From positions 620,001 to 684,000 of the forward strand of contig NZ_CP043498.1 of the NCBI RefSeq assembly GCF_009498215.1: a stretch of DNA of 64,000 nucleotides. The letters are read 5' to 3'. The notes beneath the pieces are model-generated. The model saw only the letters and a list, made by a program, of their open reading frames with translations. It did not search any database and had not been told where the DNA came from. A program made the translations under genes and the position numbers. This document shows, in pieces, positions 27,123-35,739 of the stretch. Source of the stretch: Rhizobium grahamii. Its GTDB lineage: Bacteria; Pseudomonadota; Alphaproteobacteria; Rhizobiales; Rhizobiaceae. Position 1 is the stretch's first letter, and each line of letters begins with the position of its first letter.

Positions 27123-28031
27123 TTATTGTTTGCGCGAGGCGATACCGGTCGAGAGCGCCACGCCGAGCCCGGTGATGACGGCTGCGGCAATCTCCGTGAC
27201 GCCGATCTCTTCCCCAAGCAGCATGCCGCCGCCGATCGTTGCCAGCACCGGCGTGATCGCCGTGAAGGCCGCTGCCTGTGTGCCGCCGAGCGCGTGGACG
27301 GCGAGGCCGTAGGCGACAGCCGCGGCAAGGCCGGAAAGAACGCCCTGGCTCAACACCTGCAGTCCGATTTCACCAAGCGGCGCACTGGCGATCGAGGTGC
27401 CGAAGACGATGGCCAGGCCGACATGGATCAGGAAGGACCAGATCGCGATGAGTGCGCTCGCCTGGACGGCAGTCAGGCCGGATCGGCGGAAGGCATGCGT
27501 GTAGCTCGCCCACAGAATTGCTCCCATCGGCAGCAGGACGAAGCTGCTCCACGGCAGGGTGGTGCCCGCAAGGCTGCGCGCCAGCAGGATGGCAACGCCC
27601 GCTACAATCCCGGCGAGGCCGAGGACCCGCATGAAATCGGGGCGTTCCCGGAAGACCACGACGCCGATCAGGGCGGTCGCGAGCGGCATTGAGCCGCCGA
27701 GCAGAATGCCGGCGGCGGACGCCGGCGTGGAGTGAATGGCCGACGTGGTCAGCTGGAAGAACACTGCACCCGCGCCCGCAACCATCGTGGCAAGCCGGCC
27801 GAGCGGAACGCCCTTCGGCATCAGGCCGATCTTCAGCCAGACAGGCGCCAGCACGAGGGCTGGAACGCCGTAGCGGATCAGGCCGATATCAACAGTCGTA
27901 AGTTGCGTCGCTGCGCTGTGGCGCGTCGCGAGGATCCATGCGGCCCAGATGAGGACCGTTACGACCGCACCGGCATATCCGACTGTCGTCGAGGTGGATT
28001 TCTCGTTGTTGGTGAAGGTTACGGCACTCAT
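27123..28031 (-). CDS. EamA/DMT-family transporter
   Basis: A 302-residue membrane protein with ten hydrophobic segments in two EamA repeats. The C-terminal repeat has TPVLATIGGGMLLGEEIG, the recurrent P-x-x-A ... LGE signature. An Lrp/AsnC regulator is divergent 144 bases away, an arrangement that often means the regulator controls the exporter and that the substrate is an amino acid; this part is inference. Confidence 0.85.
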   Translation of the reverse strand: MSAVTFTNNEKSTSTTVGYAGAVVTVLIWAAWILATRHSAATQLTTVDIGLIRYGVPALVLAPVWLKIGLMPKGVPLGRLATMVAGAGAVFFQLTTSAIHSTPASAAGILLGGSMPLATALIGVVVFRERPDFMRVLGLAGIVAGVAILLARSLAGTTLPWSSFVLLPMGAILWASYTHAFRRSGLTAVQASALIAIWSFLIHVGLAIVFGTSIASAPLGEIGLQVLSQGVLSGLAAAVAYGLAVHALGGTQAAAFTAITPVLATIGGGMLLGEEIGVTEIAAAVITGLGVALSTGIASRKQ

Positions 28032-28175
28032 CGGTGTCTCCTCTCAAGATCGTCCGGAGCTGTCCGGTTGAAAGAAGATTAGGCGGAAATGGCGCGGCAT
28101 GTCCTTGCTATCTCTGCCACCAGAAGTCTAGTGTGAGCAACTATCTGCTAAGATGCCATAAGGATTTTATCGAAC

Positions 28176-28649
28176 ATGCCAAATCTGGATAAATTCGATC
28201 TGGCGATCCTCAGGTGTCTTCAGGAGGATGCGCGCGCCACCAACGTGGAGATCGCCGAAAAGGTGAACCTGTCGCCATCGCCCTGCCTGCGTCGAATCCG
28301 CAATCTCGAAAAGACCGGCGTCATCCGCGGCTACCGTGCCGATATCGACCGCAAGGAAGTCGGTCTCGGCTTGACGGTTTTCGTCGAGCTGAAGGTCGCC
28401 CATCACACCCGCGAGAACGCGCAGGCGCAGGAGGCGGCGCTGCTCGCCATCCCCGAAGTCGTCTCGTGCTTTCTGATTTCGGGAACCGCCGACTTTCTGG
28501 CGGAAGTCGTGGTCGAGGATCTGGCGGCTTACGAGCGGTTGCTGACTGACACGCTGCTGACCTTGCCGAACGTCAGCGACATCCGCTCGAACTTCGCCAT
28601 CCGCAGCATGAAGACCCACGGCGCGCTGAAGCTGCCCCAGTCGAAATGA
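28176..28649 (+). CDS. Lrp/AsnC-family transcriptional regulator
   Basis: A 157-residue protein with an N-terminal helix-turn-helix (LDKFDLAILRCLQEDARATN ... LSPSPCLRRIRNLEKTGVI) and a C-terminal RAM/AsnC ligand domain (FLISGTADFLAEVVVEDL). The ATG follows AAGGA at a ten-base spacing. Such proteins sense amino acids. The divergent EamA transporter is the most likely target. The gene ends in a strong terminator shared with convergent mgtE. Confidence 0.93.
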   Translation: MPNLDKFDLAILRCLQEDARATNVEIAEKVNLSPSPCLRRIRNLEKTGVIRGYRADIDRKEVGLGLTVFVELKVAHHTRENAQAQEAALLAIPEVVSCFLISGTADFLAEVVVEDLAAYERLLTDTLLTLPNVSDIRSNFAIRSMKTHGALKLPQSK

Positions 28650-28650
28650 A

Positions 28651-28680
28651 AACGGGGCCGAACTGGCCCCGTTTCATGCT
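28651..28680. terminator. Bidirectional terminator between lrp-like gene and mgtE
   Basis: Perfect 9-bp stem AACGGGGCC (28651-28659) and GGCCCCGTT (28665-28673) with loop GAACT, flanked by A residues on the left and TTT on the right, so it can act for both convergent genes. Confidence 0.85.
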
Positions 28681-30056
28681 TAGAGTAGCGTCCCGCTGAG
28701 GATCATCAGCGCGACGGAGAAGTAGATCACCAGCCCGCTCACATCGACGAGGGTCGCGACGAACGGGGCCGAGGCACTGGCCGGATCGAGCTTCAGTCTC
28801 TGCAGCACGAAAGGCAGCATGGAGCCGGCCAGCGACCCGAAGGTGACGATGCCGATCAACGCCGCGAAGATCGTCACGCCGACGAGGACCCAGTGCTCGC
28901 CGTAGTCGTAGAGCCCGATGCTCTGCCAGAGCACGATGCGGGCGAAGCCGACGAGACCGAGGATCGCGCCGAGCACGATGCCGGTCGGCAGTTCGCGCAG
29001 CAGGACGCGCCACCAGTCGGAGAGCTTGAGTTCCCCGAGCGCCAGCGCCCGGATGATCAGCGACGTGGCCTGCGACCCGCTATTGCCGCCCGAGCTCATG
29101 ATCAGCGGTACGAACAGCGTCAGCACGATTGCCTTCTCCAGTTCGCCTTCGAAGTGCTGCATGGCGCTTGCTGTCAGCATCTCGCCGAGGAATAGAGCAC
29201 TGAGCCAGCCCGCGCGCTTGCGGATCATGCCGACGAAGCCGATCTTCATGTACGGCTTGCCAAGCGCTTCCATGCCGCCGAACTTCTGGGCGTCTTCGGT
29301 CTGGTCGGCGATCATCGTGTCGATCACGTCATCGACCGTGACGATGCCAAGCATGTGGCCATCTTCGTTGACGACGGGAAGGGCCAGTAGATTATGCTTG
29401 CGGATCAGCCGGGCGACATCTTCCTGCGTCATCAGCGGATCGGCACGCACAACCCCTTCCTTCTGCGCAACAGTCAGGACGGATTCACCGGGCTCACCGG
29501 TGATGAGGCGGCGGAGCGTGACGACGCTGGTCAGCACGCGGCTGACCGCATCGAGCACATAGATGGCATAGACCGTCTCGCGTGAGCGCTCGACCTTGCG
29601 GACATGCTCCAGCGTCTGCTCGACCGTCCACGTGTCGGGCACGCTGACGAACTCCGTGGTCATGATGCTGCCGGCCGTACGGGGCGGGTAGCCCATCAGG
29701 TGCTGGACGGCGAGGCAGGTCGTGCGATCAAGCCGCGAAAACAGGTGGGCGCGAGCGTCCTCGTTCATTTCCTGAAAGAGGTCGGCAACACGGTCGTTCG
29801 CCAGTGCATTCAGCAGCCGGGCAGCGTCTTCCGCTGGCATGTCGGCAAGGATTGCTGCTGCGTGATGCAACTCGGGTCGGCCGAGAATACGCACGGCCTT
29901 CTGCTGCGGCAGCGTAACCAGGATTGCTGCTGCTTCGGATACTTCAAGTGTGTTCAACTGCTCGACGCGCTCGGCCGTTGTGATCGGTCCGAGGTGATCG
30001 CTGCTGAAGAAACGAGCGGCATGGCCCGCCCGCAGAGGGAAGCGATTGATGTTCAT
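28680..30056 (-). CDS. mgtE: Magnesium transporter MgtE
   Basis: A 458-residue protein with the MgtE plan: an N-terminal helical superhelix (residues about 20-140), two CBS domains (about 140-260, for example DPLMTQEDVARLIRKHNL and LGIVTVDDVIDTMI) and five C-terminal membrane helices with the conserved segment SGGNSGSQATSLIIRALA. CBS and N domains sense cytosolic Mg2+ and gate the channel. I chose ATG 30056 (MNINRFPLRAG), preceded by AAAGGCGAGCTT; an upstream in-frame start at 30092 would add 12 residues. A ~200-base leader lies upstream. Confidence 0.93.
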   Translation of the reverse strand: MNINRFPLRAGHAARFFSSDHLGPITTAERVEQLNTLEVSEAAAILVTLPQQKAVRILGRPELHHAAAILADMPAEDAARLLNALANDRVADLFQEMNEDARAHLFSRLDRTTCLAVQHLMGYPPRTAGSIMTTEFVSVPDTWTVEQTLEHVRKVERSRETVYAIYVLDAVSRVLTSVVTLRRLITGEPGESVLTVAQKEGVVRADPLMTQEDVARLIRKHNLLALPVVNEDGHMLGIVTVDDVIDTMIADQTEDAQKFGGMEALGKPYMKIGFVGMIRKRAGWLSALFLGEMLTASAMQHFEGELEKAIVLTLFVPLIMSSGGNSGSQATSLIIRALALGELKLSDWWRVLLRELPTGIVLGAILGLVGFARIVLWQSIGLYDYGEHWVLVGVTIFAALIGIVTFGSLAGSMLPFVLQRLKLDPASASAPFVATLVDVSGLVIYFSVALMILSGTLL

Positions 30057-30355
30057 AAGCTCGCCTTTCCGTCGATCCGCCGTAGCGTCCAACGGGCGAG
30101 CCCGACAGAGTCAGGTCAGCGCACGAGGGCCGCGTACGGCAAAGGCAATCGACTGCTACTGTCGCTTGGCATCGTGATGATGGCTCCGTTGATATCCGCG
30201 GAAAGCTAGCGCCTTCCACGTAAGGCTGTAGGTGGTCTCAAACGTCGGAAAAGTCAAGCACCCTAGATGCTTAACGCCAGAATGCCGCACCCGCTGGATG
30301 CGCCATTCCGGTATTGGTTTTCGGGCGATGCCGATGACCCGGCATTGAGGCGAAC
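30057..30355 (-). promoter_or_regulatory. Long GC-rich leader/intergenic region upstream of mgtE
   Basis: 299 bases. On the minus strand CTTGAC (at 30253-30258) matches a rhizobial -35 box, so transcription could start near 30225 and leave a leader of about 170 bases with several short inverted repeats. I cannot match it to the M-box Mg2+ riboswitch. The leftmost part 30300-30355 lies after the convergent-free dehydrogenase gene start side and shows no gene. Confidence 0.3.
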
Positions 30356-31369
30356 TCAGAAGCCTTCCAGAACGACCTTTCCCTTCATCTTGCCGCTTTC
30401 CACCATCGCATGGGCAACCTTGAGGTTTGCGGCATTGATCGTTCCGGCGGTTTCGTTGAGCGTGGTCTTGATCTGCCCGGCATCGACCAAGTTGGCGATG
30501 GTGTTCAAAAGCCGATGCTGCTCGATCATGTCGGGCGTGTCGAAGAGCGGCCGTGTGAACATCAGTTCCCAGTGAATCGAGACCGCCTTGCGCTTGAAGG
30601 GCATCACGTCGAGCGCCTTGGGGTCGTCGATCAGCGCAAAACGCCCCTGCGGCGCGATGGCATCCACGATATCCGCCAGATGATCGCTTGTGTTGGTCGT
30701 CGAGAAGATGAAGCCCGGTGCGCCGATGCCGAGCGCCGCGACCTGCTTGGCGATCGGCTTTGAATGATCGATGACGTGGTGCGCTCCGAGTTGCTTCACC
30801 CAGTCTTGTGTTTCCGGTCGGGACGCGGTTGCGATAACCGTGAGATCTGTCAGCGCGCGGGCGATCTGGATGGCGATCGAGCCCACGCCGCCGGCTCCCC
30901 CGATGATCAGGATCGCTTTCGCTGCTCCGGGAACCACATCGCGCACCTTCAGTCGATCGAAAAGCGTCTCGTATGCCGTGATCGACGTCAGCGGCAGTGC
31001 AGCCGCGGCGGCAAAGTCGAGGGTCTTTGGCTTGTGGCCGACAATGCGCTCGTCGACCAGCTGGAACTCGGCATTGGAGCCTTGGCGGGCGATCGATCCC
31101 GCATAGAAGACCTCGTCGCCGACCTTGAAGAGCGAGACATCCGGCCCGACGGCTTTGACGACGCCCGCAGCATCCCAGCCAAGGATCTTCGCCTGGCCGT
31201 CAGGCGGTGTCACGCCGGCGCGTACCTTGACGTCGACAGGATTGACCGAAACAGCTTTCACCTCCACCAGAATGTCGTGGCCGGTTGCATCCGGCACGGG
31301 CAGCTCGATGTCGATCAGCGATGTCTCAGCCGAAATGGGTTGCGGGGTTTTGTAGCCGACGGCGCGCAT
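30356..31369 (-). CDS. Zinc-type alcohol dehydrogenase / quinone oxidoreductase-like protein
   Basis: A 337-residue member of the medium-chain dehydrogenase family. The start (MRAVGYKTPQPIS) follows AAGGAATTCATC. The GroES-like domain has GWDAAGVVKAVG, and the NADPH-binding Rossmann motif is GGAGGVGSIAIQIAR. The catalytic and structural zinc cysteines of true alcohol dehydrogenases are absent, so an NADPH-quinone or enal/enone reductase activity is more likely than alcohol oxidation. An HxlR-type regulator with a sensor-like cysteine is divergent 103 bases away. Confidence 0.87.
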   Translation of the reverse strand: MRAVGYKTPQPISAETSLIDIELPVPDATGHDILVEVKAVSVNPVDVKVRAGVTPPDGQAKILGWDAAGVVKAVGPDVSLFKVGDEVFYAGSIARQGSNAEFQLVDERIVGHKPKTLDFAAAAALPLTSITAYETLFDRLKVRDVVPGAAKAILIIGGAGGVGSIAIQIARALTDLTVIATASRPETQDWVKQLGAHHVIDHSKPIAKQVAALGIGAPGFIFSTTNTSDHLADIVDAIAPQGRFALIDDPKALDVMPFKRKAVSIHWELMFTRPLFDTPDMIEQHRLLNTIANLVDAGQIKTTLNETAGTINAANLKVAHAMVESGKMKGKVVLEGF

Positions 31370-31472
31370 GATGAATTCCTTGTTGCGTTGCACGCATGCT
31401 AGATGCGACCTATCTGTCGAAGGCGCAAGAATGCACAAATTCTGTACGTAGTACCAAAAAGGATACCGTAGG

Positions 31473-31880
31473 ATGTCGCTTCCCCGAGCCAAGCTCACCA
31501 AGAACTTTCCCGGTTGTCCTGTCGAAGCAACGCTCAGTTTCCTCGATGGGAAATGGAAGGGCGTCATCCTTTTTCATCTGATGGATGAAACGCTGCGCTT
31601 CAACGAGCTGCGCCGCAAGCTGCCTGCGATTACGCAGCGCATGCTGACCAAACAACTGCGGGAACTTGAAGAATCCGGGCTGGTGTCGCGAACGGTCTTT
31701 GCCGTCGTGCCGCCGCGCGTGGAATATGCGCTGACGGCGCTTGGAGACACGTTGCGCCCCGTTATCGAGGCGCTTGCTGTCTGGGGCGAGCAGAATGTCT
31801 TCTGCTATCCGGATGGACGCCGGCTGCGGGACGTCGCAGCCGAGCAAGATCTAGCTGCGGGCGCGACGGTCGAGGCGTAG
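31473..31880 (+). CDS. HxlR-family (DUF24) transcriptional regulator
   Basis: A 135-residue winged-helix protein with the family signature CPVEATLSFLDGKWK and the wing ELRRKLPAITQRMLTKQL. Cys15 stands at the position used as the redox sensor in YodB, HypR and QorR. The neighbouring divergent gene encodes a quinone oxidoreductase-like enzyme, which recalls the QorR-qor2 pair of Corynebacterium. The last 30 bases overlap the convergent MFS gene. Confidence 0.92.
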   Translation: MSLPRAKLTKNFPGCPVEATLSFLDGKWKGVILFHLMDETLRFNELRRKLPAITQRMLTKQLRELEESGLVSRTVFAVVPPRVEYALTALGDTLRPVIEALAVWGEQNVFCYPDGRRLRDVAAEQDLAAGATVEA

Positions 31881-33068
31881 CGAAGCCGCAAAGACGAACA
31901 TGCCGAGGAACGACAGGGCTGCGCCGACATAGCCCGTCGCTGCAAAGCCGTATCCCCAGGCGATCACGAGCCCGCCCAGCCAGGCGCCGAGCGCGTTGGC
32001 GATGTTGAAGGCCGAGTGGTTCGACGCTGCGGCAAGGGTCTGGGCATCCGCGGCGACATCCATCAGTCTGGTTTGCAGGGCAGGGCCCGCCGCAAAACCG
32101 CAGCCGATCAGGAAGACGCAGAGCGCGAGCATGACCGGGATCGTGGCCGTCAGTGAGAAAAGCGACAGCACGACGACGTTGAAGATCAGAGAGCCGGCAA
32201 TTGTGCCCATGAGCGACTTGTCGGCAAGCCATGATCCGATGACGTTGCCGGCGTTCATTCCGACGCCGAACAGGATCATCATCACGGCAACCATGCTCTC
32301 GGGCAGCATCGCGACCTTTGTTGTCGTGTCGGCGATGTAGCTGAACATCGCGAACATGCCGCCGTATCCGACGGCGGCGATCGCGAGCGTCAAAAGAACC
32401 TGGGGGCGCTTGAAGGCGCCGAGCTCGCGGCGGAAGCTCGCGCCTTCGGCAACCTGGTCGCGCGGCACATAGTACCAGATCAAGGCCATGGTAACGAGGC
32501 CGATCACACCAACAGACGTAAACGCCACCCGCCAGTCGAGCGATTGTCCGAAGAAGGTCGCCAATGGCGTGCCGAGCAGGGTTGCGATGGTCAGGCCGAG
32601 CATGACCCTGCCGACTGCGCGTGCACGCTTGTGCGCAGGCACCATGGATGCTGCAACGATGGCGGCGACACCGAAATAGGCGCCGTGCGGCAGTCCGGTG
32701 ATGAAACGGATGAGGGCGAAGCTCTCGAAGGTAGGCGCCATCGCGCTGGCAATATTGCCTACGGCAAAGATAGCCATCAGCAACAGAAGCAGCGAACGCC
32801 GCGCCATTTTCGCGGCGAGAACGGCGATAACGGGGGCACCAATGACGACGCCGAGGGCATAGGCGCTGATCACGTATCCCGCCTCGGGCGTCGTAACCGA
32901 GAATGTCCCGGCCACATTGGGCAGCAGGCCCATGATCGCGAATTCGCCGGTGCCAATGCCGAAGCCGCCGCAGGCAAGTGCCAGCTGGACCAGAGCAACA
33001 GCCATGGGCGAGGGCGCCTCAACTGCGGAATCGGCATCAATGGAATCGTTTACGGCAATCTGGCTCAC
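31851..33068 (-). CDS. MFS transporter, DHA1-like
   Basis: A 405-residue protein with twelve hydrophobic segments. The motif A-like loop and GVVIGAPVIAVLAAKMARR after helix 2, and FGIGTGEFAIMGLLP in helix 1, place it with drug:H+ antiporter-1 sugar or drug exporters such as AraJ/YdhP types. The start is a GTG at 33068, chosen because GAGGAGCTCGC precedes it; ATG 33005 is an alternative. It converges on, and overlaps, the HxlR regulator gene by 30 bases. Confidence 0.87.
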   Translation of the reverse strand: MSQIAVNDSIDADSAVEAPSPMAVALVQLALACGGFGIGTGEFAIMGLLPNVAGTFSVTTPEAGYVISAYALGVVIGAPVIAVLAAKMARRSLLLLLMAIFAVGNIASAMAPTFESFALIRFITGLPHGAYFGVAAIVAASMVPAHKRARAVGRVMLGLTIATLLGTPLATFFGQSLDWRVAFTSVGVIGLVTMALIWYYVPRDQVAEGASFRRELGAFKRPQVLLTLAIAAVGYGGMFAMFSYIADTTTKVAMLPESMVAVMMILFGVGMNAGNVIGSWLADKSLMGTIAGSLIFNVVVLSLFSLTATIPVMLALCVFLIGCGFAAGPALQTRLMDVAADAQTLAAASNHSAFNIANALGAWLGGLVIAWGYGFAATGYVGAALSFLGMFVFAASLRLDRRARS

Positions 33069-33358
33069 GCGAGCTCCTCGGCATGCAATGTCAGGTGTCC
33101 GGCAACATGAAAGCGTCGGCAAACGCCAGCCGGAAATGCGGATATGAAAGGAAAAGGGAACTCTGCCCCACCAGACACTTATCGATGATTTGGTGTCGAA
33201 CGTCTTCTGCGTTCTTTGCACTGCAGCACCGCCAACAGTGCATACGTGCCATGCGCGGCAGGCGCGACTCGTGCTGGTTGTTGAAATCACGAGCGCAAGA
33301 ACCATCTCTAAGCGGCACGCGGCTGGGAGACGCCCAGCGCCGGAATAACGGGAAGCGC

Positions 33359-34303
33359 ATGAAGCTTGTAGGTTTTTTCAATCGCGATGGCGGCACCTTC
33401 AGAACCACCGACATGCAGGCCTATGAACGGCGGGCCGAGGAGGTTTTCGGCGAGGCGGGTCACGATTTCGAAGCGCTGGTCTTTTCAGGCAGCGAGATCG
33501 TTCCCGCAATGCAGCGCGCCGCGCGACGCGACGATATCGACGGCATCGTCGCTGGGGGGGGCGATGGAACGATATCGGCCGCCGCATCGATCGCCTGGAA
33601 GAACGGGGTTGCGCTCGGTGTCATTCCGGCTGGAACGATGAACCTTTTTGCGCGATCGCTTCGCGTGCCCCTCGATATCTGGAGCGCGCTTGAGGTGCTG
33701 GCTTTCGGTGAGGTTGATAACGTCGATATTGCCAGCGCGAACGGCCGGCCGTTCATTCACCAGTTTTCCGCGGGTCTGCATGCGCGCATGGTGCGGTACC
33801 GCAATTCCTATACGTACCGATCGCGTTTGGGAAAAATGCGGGCGAGCACGCGTGCTGCCTTCGGCGTGGTGCTGAATCCGCCGGAGTTCGAGGTGGATTT
33901 CGAGGCGGGTGGCGTGCGCGAACGGCGGCGAGTTTCAGCCGTTTCCGTCTCGAACAATCCTTTCGGCGAGAATGCCTTATTGTACGCCGATAGCCTGACC
34001 AGCGGCGAGCTCGGCTTCTACACCGCAAAGCCGCTGAAGCCGCTTGGTGTCGCCCGCCTGGCGATCGACCTCCTGAGGGGAAAGGTGCGAGAAAACGCGG
34101 ATGTCATGATCATGCACCCGGCCGAGGTGCACCTGCATTTTCCAAAGCTTCATTCGAAGGCAAATTGCGTGATGGATGGCGAGCTGCTCCCCCTCGAGCG
34201 CGACGTCTCGTTGAAACTCCACCCCGGTGAGCTGAAGGTATTGGTTCAGCAGGGCTTGGCCGCTCAGGTCGATGAGGCCGAACGGCGCGAGCCGGCGTCG
34301 TAG
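33359..34303 (+). CDS. Diacylglycerol kinase-family lipid kinase
   Basis: A 314-residue protein. The catalytic-domain motif GGGDGT is at residues 67-71 and is followed by VIPAGTMNLFARSL, the conserved G-T-x-N of DAGK/sphingosine/NAD kinase-like folds; the C-terminal beta domain has NPFGENALLYAD. It likely phosphorylates a lipid such as diacylglycerol; the exact substrate is not visible. The start follows GGGAAGCGC. It is divergent from the MFS gene, and its stop touches the convergent glutamine synthetase-like gene (34304). Confidence 0.87.
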   Translation: MKLVGFFNRDGGTFRTTDMQAYERRAEEVFGEAGHDFEALVFSGSEIVPAMQRAARRDDIDGIVAGGGDGTISAAASIAWKNGVALGVIPAGTMNLFARSLRVPLDIWSALEVLAFGEVDNVDIASANGRPFIHQFSAGLHARMVRYRNSYTYRSRLGKMRASTRAAFGVVLNPPEFEVDFEAGGVRERRRVSAVSVSNNPFGENALLYADSLTSGELGFYTAKPLKPLGVARLAIDLLRGKVRENADVMIMHPAEVHLHFPKLHSKANCVMDGELLPLERDVSLKLHPGELKVLVQQGLAAQVDEAERREPAS

Positions 34304-35656
34304 CTAGAGACGCGGCAGATAGGTTCGGTAGTCGAAGTCAGAGACCGTGCGCAAATAGGTGATCGCCTCCTTGCGCTTTGTATCGCCGTAAAGCTGCTGA
34401 TAACGCTCGCCAAAAATGTCGGCGATGAAGGGCGAATGGCGAAACGCCTCGACCGCCGTCAGGAAGTCGTGGGTCAGCTTCGGCACGTTGTCGGGAACAT
34501 GCGATGGCGTCGTTTCCTCGCCCGGATCCAGTTCGTTCTCGAGCCCGAGCAGCATCCCGCCGAGGATCGCGGCAAGCAGGAGGTATGGATTGGCATCGGC
34601 GCCCGCGACGCGATGCTCGATCCGGGCGGCCGGTCCGTTGATATCGGGGATCCGAACCGCCGTGCCCCGGTGACCGTAGCCCCAGGTGAGATCGACGGGT
34701 GCGAAAGAGCCCGGCTGGAAGCGGCGATAGGAGTTGGCGAACGGCGCAAAGACCAGTTGTGCGTCGCGCATGCTCTGTAGCATGCCCGCGCAGACCGATT
34801 TGAGCTTCGTCGGCTCGCCACCCTTTGCATCGAATATGTTACGGCCTGCAGCGTCGAGAACGCTCGCATGCACATGCAGGCCGGAGCCTGCGTGATCCGA
34901 ATACGGCTTTGCCATGCACGTGGACTTCAAGCCGTGCTTTCGCGCCGCCTGCTCGATGATGCGCTTCAGGTAGATGCAGTCATCCGCCGCCGCGAGCGCG
35001 TCGGGGCGATGCAGCAGGTTGATCTCGAATTGGCCGGGCCCGAACTCGGCCGTCGTTGCATCGGCAGGCAGCCCCTGCGCCGCGGCATATGCGCGGACCG
35101 TGTTCAGATAGTCTCCAAGCGCGTCGACAGCGCTCATGTCGTAGAGCTGGAAACCGTTCGGATCGCCCTGATAGGTCAGGTCGACAGGAGGTGATGGCCT
35201 GCCGGTCTCCCGCCAACTCTGTTCCATGACATAGAATTCGAGCTCTGTTGCCACCACCGGCGTCAAGCCGAGCCGTTCGTATCGCTTGAGCACGGAGGCG
35301 AGAATTGCGCGGGGATCCATGAAACTCGGCGTCCCGTCGAATTCGTGCATCGTCGCCAGCACCTGCAGCGACCCTTCAGGAGCCCACGGCATCGCGGCAA
35401 CGCTTCGCTCGTCGGGAATGCAATTCCCATCGGGATCGCCGACAGAGAGCGACAGACCTGTAATGTCGTCGTTGTCGTCTCCCCAGATATCAAGCGACTG
35501 AGTGGAGGAGGGCAGGCGCACCTCGCCGGCCCAGATCTTCTTCTGCATTCCGAGAGGAATCTGCTTGCCGCGCAGGTCGCCGTTCATTCCCACCAGCAGG
35601 ATTTCCACGCGCGCATCGCTGGCCGCAGCTCTATCGTTGCTTTTGTCGCTTGCCAT
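34304..35656 (-). CDS. Glutamine synthetase-family protein, possibly gamma-glutamylpolyamine synthetase
   Basis: A 450-residue protein with the GS catalytic fold: metal-binding VATELEFYV, AEFGPGQFEINL, SGLHVHASV, and the nucleotide/ammonia region RRFQPGSFAPVDLTWGYG ... RIEHRVAGADANPYL. It lacks the adenylylation Tyr loop of GlnA. These features are common to PuuA-type gamma-glutamylputrescine synthetases and other non-GlnA members. A class III aminotransferase is divergent, which fits amine catabolism, but the substrate is not proven. I start it at ATG 35656 (MASDKS). Confidence 0.82.
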   Translation of the reverse strand: MASDKSNDRAAASDARVEILLVGMNGDLRGKQIPLGMQKKIWAGEVRLPSSTQSLDIWGDDNDDITGLSLSVGDPDGNCIPDERSVAAMPWAPEGSLQVLATMHEFDGTPSFMDPRAILASVLKRYERLGLTPVVATELEFYVMEQSWRETGRPSPPVDLTYQGDPNGFQLYDMSAVDALGDYLNTVRAYAAAQGLPADATTAEFGPGQFEINLLHRPDALAAADDCIYLKRIIEQAARKHGLKSTCMAKPYSDHAGSGLHVHASVLDAAGRNIFDAKGGEPTKLKSVCAGMLQSMRDAQLVFAPFANSYRRFQPGSFAPVDLTWGYGHRGTAVRIPDINGPAARIEHRVAGADANPYLLLAAILGGMLLGLENELDPGEETTPSHVPDNVPKLTHDFLTAVEAFRHSPFIADIFGERYQQLYGDTKRKEAITYLRTVSDFDYRTYLPRL

Positions 35657-35739
35657 GATCTTGAAAATCCCCTCGGACACGCTCAAGGTCGTATCCCATT
35701 GGAAAGAGGCTTTCAATCTCCGAAGGTGTTTTGCAAATT

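Noticed and set aside
30057..30260. M-box or other named riboswitch before mgtE
   Set aside because: I could not align the leader to a known riboswitch core, so only an unnamed leader is reported.
32544..33110. Plus-strand frame of 188 codons opposite the MFS gene
   Set aside because: Low-complexity shadow of the transporter gene; its composition mirrors the complement of membrane-helix codons.
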